Below are positions 1-11,260 of a stretch of DNA of 37,934 bases, one piece after another. Source of the stretch: Chloromonas sp. AAM2 (Eukaryota > Chlorophyta > Chlorophyceae > Chlamydomonadales > Chlamydomonadaceae); contig QAXH01005913.1 of assembly GCA_004335635.1 (NCBI GenBank), positions 23,079 to 61,012 of the forward strand, in the 5' to 3' direction. Numbering within the stretch: the stretch's first letter is position 1; each line of letters starts with the position of its first letter. The translations under genes were made by a program, and so were the position numbers. The notes under the pieces are model-generated. The model ran no database searches. It saw only the letters and a list, made by a program, of their open reading frames with translations, and was not told where the DNA came from.

Positions 1-486
1 GAAATTTTTGCAATTTGCGCAAATAGTTGATGTTTGCGTTGGACGTGCTTCATGGTGTGCACTCCCTCCTTGTCACGCACAGATAAGCAAAAAAAAAGTT
101 CAATCTAACATGAAGTCCACTTCTGACACCGTTGTGCATCTGACCTAAACATACTGGCAGTGAAGAGTGAGCGGGGCGCCGTCTTGTGGTACGTGCCACG
201 TTTGCATGTAGGGCTTCCTGAAAGCAGGCCCACAGTCGATAGGCGGGTACCCCAGCGCTGAAAGGGCTAATCAGAGCAGTAGCTGTTGAAGAACTGCGCG
301 AGCATTGAGTTCTGTGGCCTTGAGGAGTTAACGGCGTAACGCAAGCGCACGCTTTATGGTTTCGTAAAACTGGCACTAGAACGGGATGTTTGCATCTGGT
401 CAGTGCAGTCACTTCGTGCAGAGGAGGCCGCTGTGTCATAGGCTGTGTCATAGCACTTACTCGCGATTAGTATAGAATCGGGCAAA
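1..486 (+). promoter_or_regulatory. Upstream region and probable 5' UTR of the G6PD gene
   Basis: No coding exon is recognisable here. The open frame on the minus strand (451 to 50) has no family features and looks like chance. The stretch directly precedes the start codon of the glucose-6-phosphate dehydrogenase gene, so it should hold its promoter and leader. I see no convincing TATA box at a sensible distance; a TATAGAA at about 470 is too close to the ATG to be one. Confidence 0.4.
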
Positions 487-3400
487 ATGCCGACTCCATT
501 CGCAAACGCACAACCTGCTGCGCCTACCAATGGTCAAGCAGCGGACAATCATCGCCATCATAGCCGCAAGCTGGACTTGGGAGGCTCTAAATTGACCAAT
601 TTGCCGTCGATCAGAGATGGATGGGAGATGGCTCCTGCACACGCCACGACTCTGAACCTCAGCATTGTTGTGCTAGGCGCATCGGGCGACCTAGCGAAAA
701 AGGTTTGTAGGATATTTGACGACTAGGTTGGGACAAGGGTTTGGATCACCAGGGCTTACGTGGGCAGCCAGTGAGTCATGGAGACTAGGTTAAAATGCTG
801 AACGTGAAAGCTTCACAGCTGGACCATGTTGTTGGACACACATGTATTTTTAACGAGGTGCTGGATTATCGTTTTGGATGGGGGAGGAATGGGAGTGTGA
901 CACACAAGTCGGGATCTTGCAGCAGAGCATGGCCAACCAGCCCAACTGTTGAGGAGTGCAATGCCAACCTGCCCAACGCAGGCAGCAGAGCAATGCCAAC
1001 CCGCCCAACTCACAGTGTTGTTGTAATTAGAGCCTCACCAGCAGCGCACAGCTTTCGTCAACACAGATAAGCTGTACATCATCCTCACCTGCAGCGCACA
1101 GCTTTTGTCAACGCAGCAAGCAGGGGCAGAGTAATTAATACACCAGGCACTCGCTCGCGTTGCAGAAAAAATGTCTCGCATGCTTTCCTGCAGAAGACAT
1201 ACCCGGCGCTGTTTGCGCTGTTCAGCAAGGGCTTCCTGCCCCCTCGGGCTCAGATCATTGGATATGCACGGTCAGGTGAGGCACAGAGGGTAACACACGA
1301 TTAGCACTCAATAACTGCATATGTTTTGCAGCTTGAGTTCAAGATCACCAGATGGGTGACCTGAATCTTCAAGTGCAGTAATGATGCGTGACACCTTCTA
1401 TAAGCTTAGCTATGTATTATTACCTGTATTGTATTCATTTCTGAACTTTGCATGGCAGATTTGAGTGTGGCTGATTTGCACGAGCGCCTGAGGCCCCACC
1501 TCAAGGGTGACTCGCAAGCAGTGCAAGAGTTCCTGGACATCTGCGTGTACTCTCAAGGAGAGGTGGGTGGGGTTTGGGGTAAACTGGGCTTGCGGTTTCC
1601 TTTCTGTTTAGCCTAGCCCGAAGGTGAATGTTTTACCATACTCAAAAATACTGATACTAAAAAATACTAAAAATCACAAGGATCATATAATAAAAATTTC
1701 GAATACAATGATGACAGTTATTAGTATCTTCGCATTTGCAGGCGTTTTCAAGATTTCAGTGTGAAGGCAAGGGAATCGCAATTCTAAGGCATGTCTGCAT
1801 CGCAAATTCATGTCTGTATAGTAAGGCTGAGAGATGCATCGCAGTGCATGCGCCTCTTTCATGCGTGACCATGTCTCACACACGGGCTGTCCGGCTGCCT
1901 GTTCACGGGTGCAGTACACGGGCGAGAGCGGGTACAGCGCCCTGCAGCAGCGGTTGCTGCGCTGGGAGGACGAGGGGCTCTGCGGGGCAAGCACTAAGTA
2001 AGGGGAGCCAGAGAGCTGTACTGTAGAACTAATAACTCAGTCGGAATTGGTGATGGCCTCGAATCACGACGCCAGGCGGTCTTGGGAGTCAGCCAGGAGC
2101 ACAGTAAGGGCGCAATCAATCAACAGCCAAAGTGTTGCACAACAGCTATAGAGAGGGTAACCTATGCCGGGTAACGTCCTGTGCTGAGGGTAAAGTTCAC
2201 ACGCCTGGGGTAGCTGAGGTGCAGCTGAGAAAACCAACTCAATGTGCAGCCAGGATGCAATAGGGTGCAATCAATAGGTAAATGATACACAGCAGTCTGG
2301 ACAGGTGAAGAGAATACCGCACAGGGTTTAGCAGGCCATGATCATACCCTAGGGTGACATGGTGTGCTGTCTGTCGCTGTGCACAGGCTGCACATTGGCC
2401 GCCTGTACTACCTGGCGCTGCCCCCTTCGGTCTACCCGGAGGTGAGGTACTTTCACATCTACTGTTCGCAAGGTCACCGCCATGGTGACTTGCACACGGT
2501 CGCATCGCACGAGCAACAAGGGGATTCTGCAGCACTGTAAGCTCACACCTCGTCATGTTGAGAGCGGTGCTTTGTGCTGTTCAGCGGATGGCATGTATGC
2601 ATGATGATGACAGCCACATGCGGATCCATCACCACGCTGTGTGCCATGTAACACCTGCCGTTCCTGGGTCGGCCTGTGCATGTCGTCCTCGCTCTGATGC
2701 CGCCGAACACAATGCCGGCCCCCCTTGCATGTCCCCTCAGGTGTGCGAGGGCCTCAAGCTGCACGTGGGCTCGCTGTCACCCATCGCCACCTCAGCATCA
2801 TGGCTCAGGATCATTTTGGAGAAACCGTTTGGCAAGTGAGTCGCGTCCGATTTATACGGCGGATGCAGTGCATGGCGATAAGTTTGTGCGGGCCACGAGC
2901 GTCCTCATACCTATCTTGTTGAGACAACCCACGCAGCAGGTGTGGGTGCATGGGGCCAAACTACAACCAGTGATGCAGCAGCCCGTGTGACCCACTGTGT
3001 GCTTCACTGCAAAACCGTCAACTGCCAAGTCAGGCGCACATCAGGGTGCAGCTTCTGGCTCAACCAGCTCTACGGCTCTGGTTGCCAGTTGCCTGACTGT
3101 GTGCAATCGTAGGCCTTATAGACCTCGCACCGGTATTGTACTGCCCCTGTACAGCCCTTGTACTGCCCTTGTACTGCTTTTGTACTGCCCACAGGGACCT
3201 GGACAGCAGCGAGCAGCTTGCGGGTCAAATCGGCGCGCTCTGGTCGGAGGAGCACGTGTACCGCATCGACCATTACCTGGGCAAGGAACTCGTGCAGAAC
3301 ATGCTGGTCAGTCACAGGCAGTACAGAAGCATGCTGTTTGGAGCGATGGCGTGCATGCTGACAACGTGTGTGACTCGTATCTTTGACTGCCTAGCAAACT

Positions 3401-6400
3401 AAGGATTAGAATCATAGTGGAAATATACCCCCCTGGATATATATAAATAGAAGACTTCCATGCACGCCTGCCTGCAAGTTTGAAGCAAGGGTGCATGAAA
3501 TTCAGGAGTCAGGAGAGGAGGCATCGCACTTGCTAGTCTTCTCAAACATATTGGATTCGATCTGCTGGTTCTCCTCTAGCATTCCACATGCCAGTTTGTT
3601 CTCATGCTGTGGGCTGTGTGTGCAGGTGCTTCGGTTTGCCAACGGCCTGTTCAGCTCCTGGTGGAACAGGCACTCCATCGCTAATGTGCAGGTGGGTTGG
3701 TGTGTCGGTTGACAGGGTGCGTTTTTCAGCGCTATTTGAGCTTGGTTTTACAGGGCTTGCGCTATTCCATGCAATGGAGCAAACAGATTGCATCATAGCA
3801 AAGCAAACAAGCAGGGGTTTTACGCCCTCTTTGCAAGCTCTACAGCGCAGCCATCACCAAGCTGTAATGCACAGCCAACACCATGATGAAAGAGTCGCAC
3901 AGCTTATGCCAAACAGGAGGGCTGCCTGGCGTTGTGCGAATGACCCAGCCATGGTGATGAGGGTGAACCATGACCACTGATGGTTTAAAGTGAATTTCGA
4001 CATGCCGCTTGTTGGCCGCGTCACAAGAATGCCATCAGCAGTCTCATTCCACATGTAAGGCCATGTTCCGCAGGCAGTATCAGGTCGTGGTCCGTAGGCT
4101 TGGGCATGCAGTAGCCATTGCATGCCTGGTGCCTTGTCGCTAGAACAGCTTGTCATGCGTCCCAAACCGTGTCGTGCAATGGCCCTGTCTTCCCTCAGGT
4201 GACCTTTAAGGAACCCTTTGGTACTGAAGGCCGAGGAGGATACTTTGATCAGTACGGTAAGCAGGGGCTGGGGGACAAAAGGGGCACGTTGGGTTGCGGT
4301 GGCACAGGTCGTGCTTGTATTTCCTGATGCGATGATGGTCGCCTTTTCTGCATGTTGATCTCCACGCGTCATGGGGATAGCTTGCAGAGACTGTCAGTCG
4401 TTTGTCCTTTCCTGTTTGGTCAGCCACCGAGCTGATGTGCATGTATTGCTGGTGCAGTGGTACAATTAACAGTTGTGCTGCTTGTTTTCCTTCTGCTTTT
4501 GCCCTTGCTGAGCAGTCGCCCTGCTGAAGGCCATGTGACACACTCAAGTCACATTGGCAAGACCTTACCTTGATGTGTATCTCTGTACGCTGCTGCTCGT
4601 TTCGGCATGCACTGGGTTTCGAGCGTACACAGCTTGTTGACAGCGATTGTCTGTTGCACACTTGACCGCCTTGCCGAACATAGGGCTGACTCGAGCTGCT
4701 TACTTAGCAATGAATTGCTGCTGTTCTCTCCGCACCCTCATCCCCGTGCATGCAGGCATCATCCGTGACGTCATACAGAACCATCTCATACAGGTATGTG
4801 ACAGGACTGCGAGGTGCTGGCTGTCCTGTGATGACAAGATTATTTGCTTGGTGCTGTGTTATATCACTCTTCTATTACCTCTGCCCTGGTCATTGGCGTT
4901 TGTTCGGCAAACGTGGTGATGTGTAAATCATGGAGAAATCATGAAGATATGAAATGTGAATCAATTGATTGAAATCAGTGAGAAGACGATGTCAAGTGCT
5001 GAAAACACGCTGCTGGTCGACAGGTGCTCGCCCTTCTGGCCATGGAGCCGCCTGTCTCGCTGCACCCGGACGACATCCGGGATGAGAAGGTCAAGCTGCT
5101 GCGCTGTGTGCTGCCGGCTCGCGCCGAGGACACGGTGTTGGGACAGTACTGTGCGGGTGAGGAGGGGATTGGGGAGTGGGGGCTCGAGTCATGGGAGGAG
5201 GAGTGGACGAGCAGTCCTTTCTCGTCCTTTTTTCTTGCAGACTTGTGAGATTGCACTGCCTGACGTACATTGAGGTGTGTGAATGTGTGCCTCCTAAAGG
5301 GGTGGGTGTCAGTGTCAGTGTGCTCGTGCTGCTTATATCATGCCTTAGTGCTTGTTGAGCAGCATGTCCACCGATTTAGGGACACACGCTCCACCGCTGT
5401 TTGCAGCCAATGGTCTACCCGGGTACCTGGACGACCCTACAGTGCCCCGGGGCTCCCGCACCCCGACCTTTGCGGCCATCAAGCTCATGATCCGCAACGA
5501 GCGCTGGGCAGGGGTGCCCTTCATCATCAAGGCGGGCAAGGCGCTCAACGAGCGCACTGCTCTGGTGGGTGCACAACCGGTAGAGGAGCTGAGGCGGGCA
5601 CTGGTAGGGAAGCACAGGGCCAACCATTGGCCCTAGGAAAGGCTGTAGGGAAACAAATAGGGTACCAAGGAAGGAAAATGAACGCACTGGTAGGAAACAG
5701 ACTGACAAGGAAAGCAGGGTTGAACACAGGGAAACATAGCGACAACAAGGGAGGCCTGAGGCATTTGTTTGTTGCTGTGCCCTATGTTCTTTTCCAACCA
5801 GAAAACGCTTTCAATGTCAAGCGACGCGCACACTTGCAACAAGCGTACCGCACTGATAAGTGCAAAGGGGAACAACAAACGCAGGCAGCTCATCATGGTG
5901 ATGCCTTTGCGATAGAGCTTTTGTGCAGGGGCCCCAAGACCCCTGTGCTTGCTGTGTGCTATTGAGATCCACTCTACAGCGGTCACTGTGTAAAGTGACA
6001 CATACACACACAAGGAAGGCAGATGGGCACCATGCAAGGACGGGGCTGCATAAACATGCGCTTCTCACAGACCCACCACTGTGGCGTGTGCGAGCACTGC
6101 ATAGACGAGGGAGGCAACAAGTGTGGGGTTCGATCAAGAGGGAGAGAGAGTAGATCATAGCGCTGCAAACCCATGGCTGGGTTTTCTCCCATCCTCCACT
6201 TTTGCACTGCTTGCCTGTTCGCCTAGCATGCAGCACATGGCGCTGCCTGCATGCATGTGTGCAGGTCCGCATTCAGCTCAAGACCCCAGCTGCCTCGCTG
6301 TTCGGCACCATGCACCACATGCGCAACGAGCTTGTCATTCGCTTCCAGCCGGGTGAGCGGTCAGTCAGCAGGGCAAGCCTCAAGTGTAGCGGTGTACAGG

Positions 6401-8711
6401 CCATGCATCTGACGCTTCGCATGACGCGTCTTCAGCCAATGACCTGCAAAGTTATAACACGCACTCCTCGAGTGTGCTTAACTGGTTGCAAACAAAATTC
6501 TCTGGTACTGTCACTTCCTCGTTGTTGTTCCGAGTATAGAGCATGCATGTCATGCATCAGTGCCTGGCCATTACTTGTTGGGCCGAAGAACATGCGATTT
6601 TGCACACCTGCCTGCACAAAATGATTGCAAAAGCACTCTTTGGAACAGACGCTTTCGTGTGTGCACAAGTGCTTGCTTGCAAATTTGTTCTCCTGGGACT
6701 TCTATTGCGTTGGTGTTGTTCAGGCGAGGCTATCTACGCCAAGATGGTTGTCAAGAAGCCGGGTCTGGACATGGACTATGTGATGAGCGAACTGGACCTC
6801 ACGTACCCTGAGAGATACGCAGGCAGGTCAACTGGGACATGCATGGATAGGAGATCATGCATGGACAGGAGATCATGCATGGACAGGAATTCATGCATGG
6901 ACAGGAGATCATGCATGGACAGGAGATCATGCATGGACAGGAGATCATGCATGGAGAGGACAATGAAGATCTTGCTTGGGAAGCCAGGGAGAAACACCTG
7001 GGGGAAGGATCCACTGTGTCGCCGCACTGAAGATTGAGTGCGGGGAGGCCAGACAAGCTGACATGCCAACCGGCAAGGAAAGCATACGTCATTCCAACAG
7101 CGTAAGATGCATAAGGTTCAGGTGTCATGTGGCCTTCTGTTGCTCAGGGTTGGTTAGGACGGTATCCCGCCTCGTCTCTTGCATGGCTTGCTAGCGCTCG
7201 CGCTGGGTGCCGTGTGGGCCGTGTGGGCCTGCCTGATGTAATCAATATCTGTATATGGTGGGCTGAGTCGTCTGGTGTTAGCAGTGGGTCTTAAGTTGCA
7301 CTCCCTGTGTGTGTGTGTGTGCAGACATCAACATTCCTGATGCCTACGAGCGATTAATCCTGGACTGTGTGAGAGGTGGGTGGTGGGAAAGAGAGGAGGC
7401 CAGACAAGGAGGAAGGGAACGAGGCGAGTGTTTGTTTGAGTTCGGCAAATGAGCGTGCGGGTTTATATGCTGACCTCGTGATGGCAATCCGTCTATCTGA
7501 CTAAACTGCTGTTGCTCTATCTCACTGGCCTTGTCCAAGGCGGGCCAAAAGTCTACAACAGTGTTCATGGGCCAACCTGACCAGCGTCTGTGGATCCTGC
7601 AAGTGCACTCGCCTGTCTCAGTGGCAGAAATCACCGCACTGGCCAGTTTTCCGCTTGCACCTGCGCCTGTGATTAAGTAAAGTGCTCCCGGCTATCTCTT
7701 GGCACAACTTTTGCTGCGTTGTCCCATCCGGTCCGCAGGCGACCAGCAGCACTTTGTGCGTCGGGACGAGCTGCGCGCCGCCTGGGCTATCTTCACCCCC
7801 CTCCTGCACGCCATCGACGCCAACAAGGTGCCTCCGCCGCTGCCATACCCTTGCGGTGCGTCAAGTTTGGTGCACAAACCCATGTGCCCAACTCCATGCG
7901 TCTCTCACATATGCCGTATCATGTGACGAGCTTTGCTTGGTGGTGCAAGTGCTGTGAGAGGTGAGCACAGAGCTTGCCACATATGTATACATGTGATGTC
8001 ATCTGCACCTGTATCCCGTATTGCAATGCAGTCAACCGAGAAAACGAGTGTGTCCAGTCTCCTGTGCACTCGTATGCTGTACCATGGGTACACGCTGTCC
8101 TGATTGTGCCAACGCGCTGCTAATGCACTGTGAATTCGTAGTACAAAGGTTGCAACAAAAAAGCAAGTGTGCCAGTTCTGGAACAATTCTTGTGTCTTGC
8201 ACTGAAACCAGTGGTTGGTGTCACATGACTTAGTAAGACACTATTGAGTGGATTCTTGACCCTGCTGTACATTCGCAGGCAGCCGTGGCCCCCAAGCCGC
8301 TGACGCGTTGGTGTCGGAGGCTGGCTTCACCAAGACACACTACGGTCAGTGGCCACTGGTGTAGTGATAGTTGGATAGTTGATACAATGGTTCCTAATCT
8401 CTTTTATACATCGATGTTAGTAGTGATGCTAGTGTTCACGGACCGACCCCGTTGCCTGAGTGCGACCCTGGCAGACAGCTGGCACGTATGGTTTGTCTCG
8501 CGTCTGCAGCTAAAGGGGATGACAGTTCCCCGTGTCCCAGCAGTGCGTTGCATTCCATCAGCCGGAGTTATATCCGTAATGTTGGTGGTTGTGTGTTGCA
8601 GAGTGGCAGTCGCATGCACAGCGGCGCTCCATGGACTCACCGGGCGGCAGCAGCAGCACAGGCAGCACACCCAGGGCAGCCGCGGCCGGCGGGCGCCCCT
8701 CCGCACTGTAA
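487..8711 (+). CDS. G6PD: Glucose-6-phosphate 1-dehydrogenase, cytosolic type (18 exons, 576 aa)
   Basis: Oxidises glucose 6-phosphate to 6-phosphogluconolactone with NADP+, the first step of the oxidative pentose phosphate pathway. Exons: 487-702, 1194-1275, 1459-1562, 1915-1997, 2387-2441, 2741-2835, 3195-3306, 3626-3691, 4199-4256, 4756-4793, 5024-5156, 5407-5564, 6265-6352, 6724-6822, 7325-7375, 7739-7855, 8279-8344, 8602-8711. Phases agree throughout. Visible motifs are the NADP-binding GASGDLAKK (residues 64-72), EKPFGK (207-212), the active-site signature RIDHYLGKE (235-243), [11 protein letters not shown] (278-288), and [11 protein letters not shown] followed by [13 protein letters not shown]. 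The last of these is typical of cytosolic rather than plastid isoforms. The 60-residue N-terminus contains a His-rich stretch and does not look like a transit peptide. The C-terminus ends in a Ser/Gly/Ala-rich tail of about 35 residues. Intron 14 needs a GC donor. Confidence 0.96.
918..1116. repeat. Short direct repeats in G6PD intron 1
   Basis: Two repeat groups lie next to each other. About 918-1013 holds three imperfect copies of a segment built around GCAATGCCAACC and GCCCAAC. Positions 1033-1066 and 1083-1116 are a 34-bp direct duplication with three mismatches, offset by 50 bp, sharing GCAGCGCACAGCTTT. No coding or structural role is evident. Confidence 0.75.
6823..7324 (+). other. GC-AG intron (G6PD intron 14)
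   Basis: The upstream exon ends ...GAGAGATACGCAG and the intron opens GCAGGT; it closes with TGTGTGCAG. Joining there gives [14 protein letters not shown], which fits the family exactly. The nearest GT is four bases further on and would shift the frame. The donor CAG|GCAGGT matches the strong consensus known for GC-AG introns. Confidence 0.88.
6841..6960. repeat. 18-bp minisatellite in G6PD intron 14
   Basis: About 6.7 tandem copies of GCATGGACAGGAGATCAT, nearly identical, start 18 bases downstream of the GC splice donor. Because 18 is a multiple of three, the array stays open as a CMDRRS repeat in one frame and as a related repeat on the other strand. These are translation artefacts of the repeat, not genes. 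Confidence 0.95.
8157..8212 (+). repeat. Dispersed ~60-bp repeat, copy 1 (G6PD intron 16)
   Basis: An A-rich start is followed by GTGCCAGTTCTGGAACAATTC and, after a spacer, by CACTGAAAC. The same order (A-run, TTTGCCAGTTCTGGGACA core, CACTGGAAC) occurs at 14722 and, inverted, at 27703. This copy is the more diverged of the three full ones. Confidence 0.75.
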
Positions 8712-8835
8712 GGTCTAGAGGGCTGTGAGGCCGCACGGACCGAAGCTCAACATGCAGCTGGGTTTCCCAACTGGCTGGGGATTGGTACGGGCATGCAGCC
8801 CTTCGACTGACACTTCCTATCACAAGTACATTGAA

Positions 8836-8910
8836 GAAAAAAGAAAGTATGACAGTTCTTGGGCAAAATTGTCCCAGAATTGTCCCAGAATTGTCCCAGA
8901 ATTGTCCCTA
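8836..8910 (+). repeat. Dispersed repeat copy 2 with an 11-bp tandem array (G6PD 3' UTR)
   Basis: A diverged core (A-run, then GACAGTTCTTGGGCAAAATT) runs into four tandem copies of AATTGTCCCAG (8867-8910, the last copy changed at its end). GTCCCAG is the reverse complement of CTGGGAC from the core, so the array looks like a local amplification of the inverted arm of the repeat family. Confidence 0.7.
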
Positions 8911-9456
8911 GGTTCGAGTAAGGGACACAGAAGTGGCCCCAGGGCGGAGGGGGGCTGTGCTATTTAAGCGTTTATATGAAACACATCCGCGTGCCGCTTT
9001 TGTCGTAGGTTTGTTGATCATTGGTCTGGTCAGTAAAGAATTGTTTTGATTGTTTGCTTGTAGTTTGCTCATTACAACTCTCCTTGTTCAGATAGGCATG
9101 CCGCGAAGCATGGCATTCCAAGCACAAGCTCATGTTCTGCTGAGTCGGACAGTTGAAACTCTAGTCCACATGTGGGCTCGGCCTTAGCTTTGGAATCCAT
9201 AGCGTTCCGCCAGTGACCAGCCAGCTATCTATGCGGCCTCGCTGTGAAGGAACTGCATGTTCTCAAAACCTTGCAATCCCTCAATGTTTGCTGTGTTTGG
9301 TGTAGAGTTGAAAGCAGGGTCAACGTCCCGGCTTGACCTTTGTGATAAGGGTTTGCTCCTCTCCTGAACACGTCAGTGTTCTTTGTTGCTCAAAGCGTTG
9401 GTTGTCTGCATGGCTTTGCTTGCGCAGCAAGCCTGTGTGACGCAAAATGAAAGTGT

Positions 9457-9461
9457 TGTAA
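9457..9461 (+). terminator. Candidate polyadenylation signal TGTAA of G6PD
   Basis: First TGTAA downstream of the stop codon (another overlaps the stop itself, 8707-8711). TGTAA is the usual poly(A) signal of chlorophyte nuclear genes. The implied 3' UTR of about 760 nt is normal for that group. No transcript evidence is available. Confidence 0.4.
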
Positions 9462-9707
9462 CATACATGCGGTTTCAATGGCCTGAACGGATGGTCATGA
9501 CTCGCCAAGTGGCCAGTCAATGGATAGTGACCATGGTAGTGTCAGTATTGTCGTGATCTGAAAGTGATGTAGCATCAGGGCTGGGCTTGCACTGCCGCGC
9601 ACAAACGAGAAGGTACGAATTTGCAAGGTCAATGTGCCCTGCCACTTGGTGTGTCGCAGTGCTGTACATTGCTGAACTCTACCTCCTGGGCTTGTTGTGG
9701 CAATCCA

Positions 9708-9712
9708 TTACA
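9708..9712 (-). terminator. Candidate polyadenylation signal (TGTAA on minus strand)
   Basis: First TGTAA on the minus strand after the stop of the 124-aa gene, about 345 nt downstream. It lies about 250 bp from the G6PD signal on the opposite strand, so the two convergent transcripts need not overlap. Confidence 0.35.
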
Positions 9713-10054
9713 AAGTCCTGCCTGGCAAGACTGCAACATTGTACACGTGGCATGCCAGCAGAAGCTGCTAGAAAGCTTGACATCAGCCAAAACTCAAAAT
9801 CGTGACTGAGCAGGTGAAAGCACAGAAAGAGTCTAAACGTGCAGCAGAGTCTATGTGCCCTGATCTGTGCAGGGTATGCATGCACCTTCGCAGTGGGTCG
9901 CTCTTCACAAAATTGTAACAGCTGCAGGGCTCAAACCCTCATGAGCATACCATCCTAACAAGTGAGGCGGTGCCACGCAGCGTCCTGACCCCCAGCATGC
10001 TGCAGCCTTGGTATCCCTAAAACATGGAGAACTACATGGCTGTTGGCGATGCGA

Positions 10055-10638
10055 CTAATCGTCGTCCACCCATTCCCTGCAGTGCATGGCAAGAGACACC
10101 AGGTCAGCTCCAATCTTTTCTACCATCACCCGGATCAGATATTATCGGAGTGGCCATATCGCAGGCACATGAGCACACTGCGTACCTGCGGTCGGTCCAT
10201 TTCGGCTTGCGAACCTTGGCGATCTCATCCTGCATGGGAAAAAGCAGAACAAGCTGTGTGGCTGACCCGCATCGCACCACACAAACCCCCTGTCGCACAG
10301 CGCAACCATCATCTTAGCCTATTGCTCACATCGGACATGTATTGGCCAGTCTGATCAAAGGTTGCCCGGTTCATGGCACGCAGTTCCTCCAAGCGCTCCT
10401 CATCGCGTTCTGTCCGATTGATGTACCAGATAGGTGCCCCCAGGCCTGCCACCACGCCAAGGACCACGCCTGCTACTGATAGCTGCGTGTCAACATCTGA
10501 AAAGTCCAACTCAATCGCTGCTGGAGGCCGAGATAGAGGCCGGCTAGGACGAACCACTCGCTGAAGGCACGGTGTTACGTGTGCAGCAGGCCGCTGCACA
10601 CCACCGGTGCGTAAACTAGATTTGGCTGCCAGCGCCAT
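10055..10638 (-). CDS. Conserved small membrane protein, probably plastid (3 exons, 124 aa)
   Basis: Exons on the minus strand: 10638-10330, 10229-10186, 10076-10055. The joins give YMSD-DEIAKVRKPKWTDRR-EWVDDD-stop, phases 0 and 2. I recognise the C-terminal block (RLEELRAMNRATF, IAKVRKPKWTDRR, acidic tail ending VDDD) as that of a small protein conserved in plants and green algae, but I cannot name it. Residues 1 to about 40 are rich in Ser, Arg, Ala and Pro with few acidic residues, like a chloroplast transit peptide. Next comes an acidic IELDFSDVD stretch, then one hydrophobic span (LSVAGVVLGVVAGLGAPIWYI, about residues 53-73), then a charged tail. A thylakoid or envelope protein is the likely reading. 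The function is unknown. Confidence 0.88.
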
Positions 10639-11260
10639 GCTGGTATGCTGAAAGCAGGAGTGGCTTCATTGCTTAAGAGGCAGACCTTCAACCACCAACC
10701 AACCTTTCTGGGATGGCGTTCAGAGCACCACCTTGTAATCACTTGAAGTGAAGAGCACTAGAAAAGACCTTTTGGTGTGCGCAGGCACAGACTGTGGCCA
10801 GATGGTGGGCTGATGGACGCCTTTGATCAACTCTGGGGCTAGGGTGAGCCCATCCGTCCATCTGAGGTACATGGGCCCGAATTAGGAGGACTCTGGCATC
10901 ATCGTTACACAGGCCTCTGTAGAGAACCCTGATTCACCGACCAGACCATGGCTGTCAATCAAAAGGATTGCTATTGGTCAGCAGAGGTTGGTGGACTCCT
11001 CAATCTGCTCACATGTTATTGCTACCAGGCAACCTACATCTTGCTCACTCAACAAAGTCACTTTGCACATGGCAATAACTTAGCCAGGCACACAACAGCG
11101 TGTGGGCGCACCATAAAAATGTGTCGAGAGTTCATCGGTGCAACTCTCTGAGCAGGCCCAGTGCACTTCAGTTCTGCGCAGACAAGAGTGTAGAGAACCT
11201 TCAAGTGCACGCATGTCTGGCATCGCTGCTCTGTAGATAAACTAATGCAGTGATAGGTGT
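10639..11260. other. Intergenic, upstream of the 124-aa gene and downstream of the coiled-coil gene
   Basis: The two minus-strand genes are tandem here. The stretch should carry the promoter of the first and the 3' UTR of the second. I found no exon, and only the poly(A)-type motif listed separately. Confidence 0.5.
10905..10909 (-). terminator. Candidate polyadenylation signal (TGTAA on minus strand)
   Basis: First TGTAA on the minus strand past the stop codon of the coiled-coil gene, about 350 nt downstream of it. Confidence 0.35.

Larger units (their letters stand above)
8712..10054. other. Intergenic stretch between convergent genes (3' UTRs)
   Basis: It holds the 3' UTR of G6PD and that of the small minus-strand gene. 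Apart from the repeat at 8836-8910 and two TGTAA-type signals, I see no coding exon. Confidence 0.6.

Noticed and set aside
50..451. 133-residue minus-strand frame upstream of G6PD
   Set aside because: No motif, and it lies in the expected promoter and leader of G6PD.
6841..6960. Possible CRISPR-like array
   Set aside because: Units are head-to-tail with no unique spacers and lie in a eukaryotic intron.
6776..7128. Minus-strand frames with MHDLLS or PCMISC repeats, and a plus-strand frame with CMDRRS repeats
   Set aside because: Translations of the 18-bp intronic minisatellite, open only because 18 is divisible by three.
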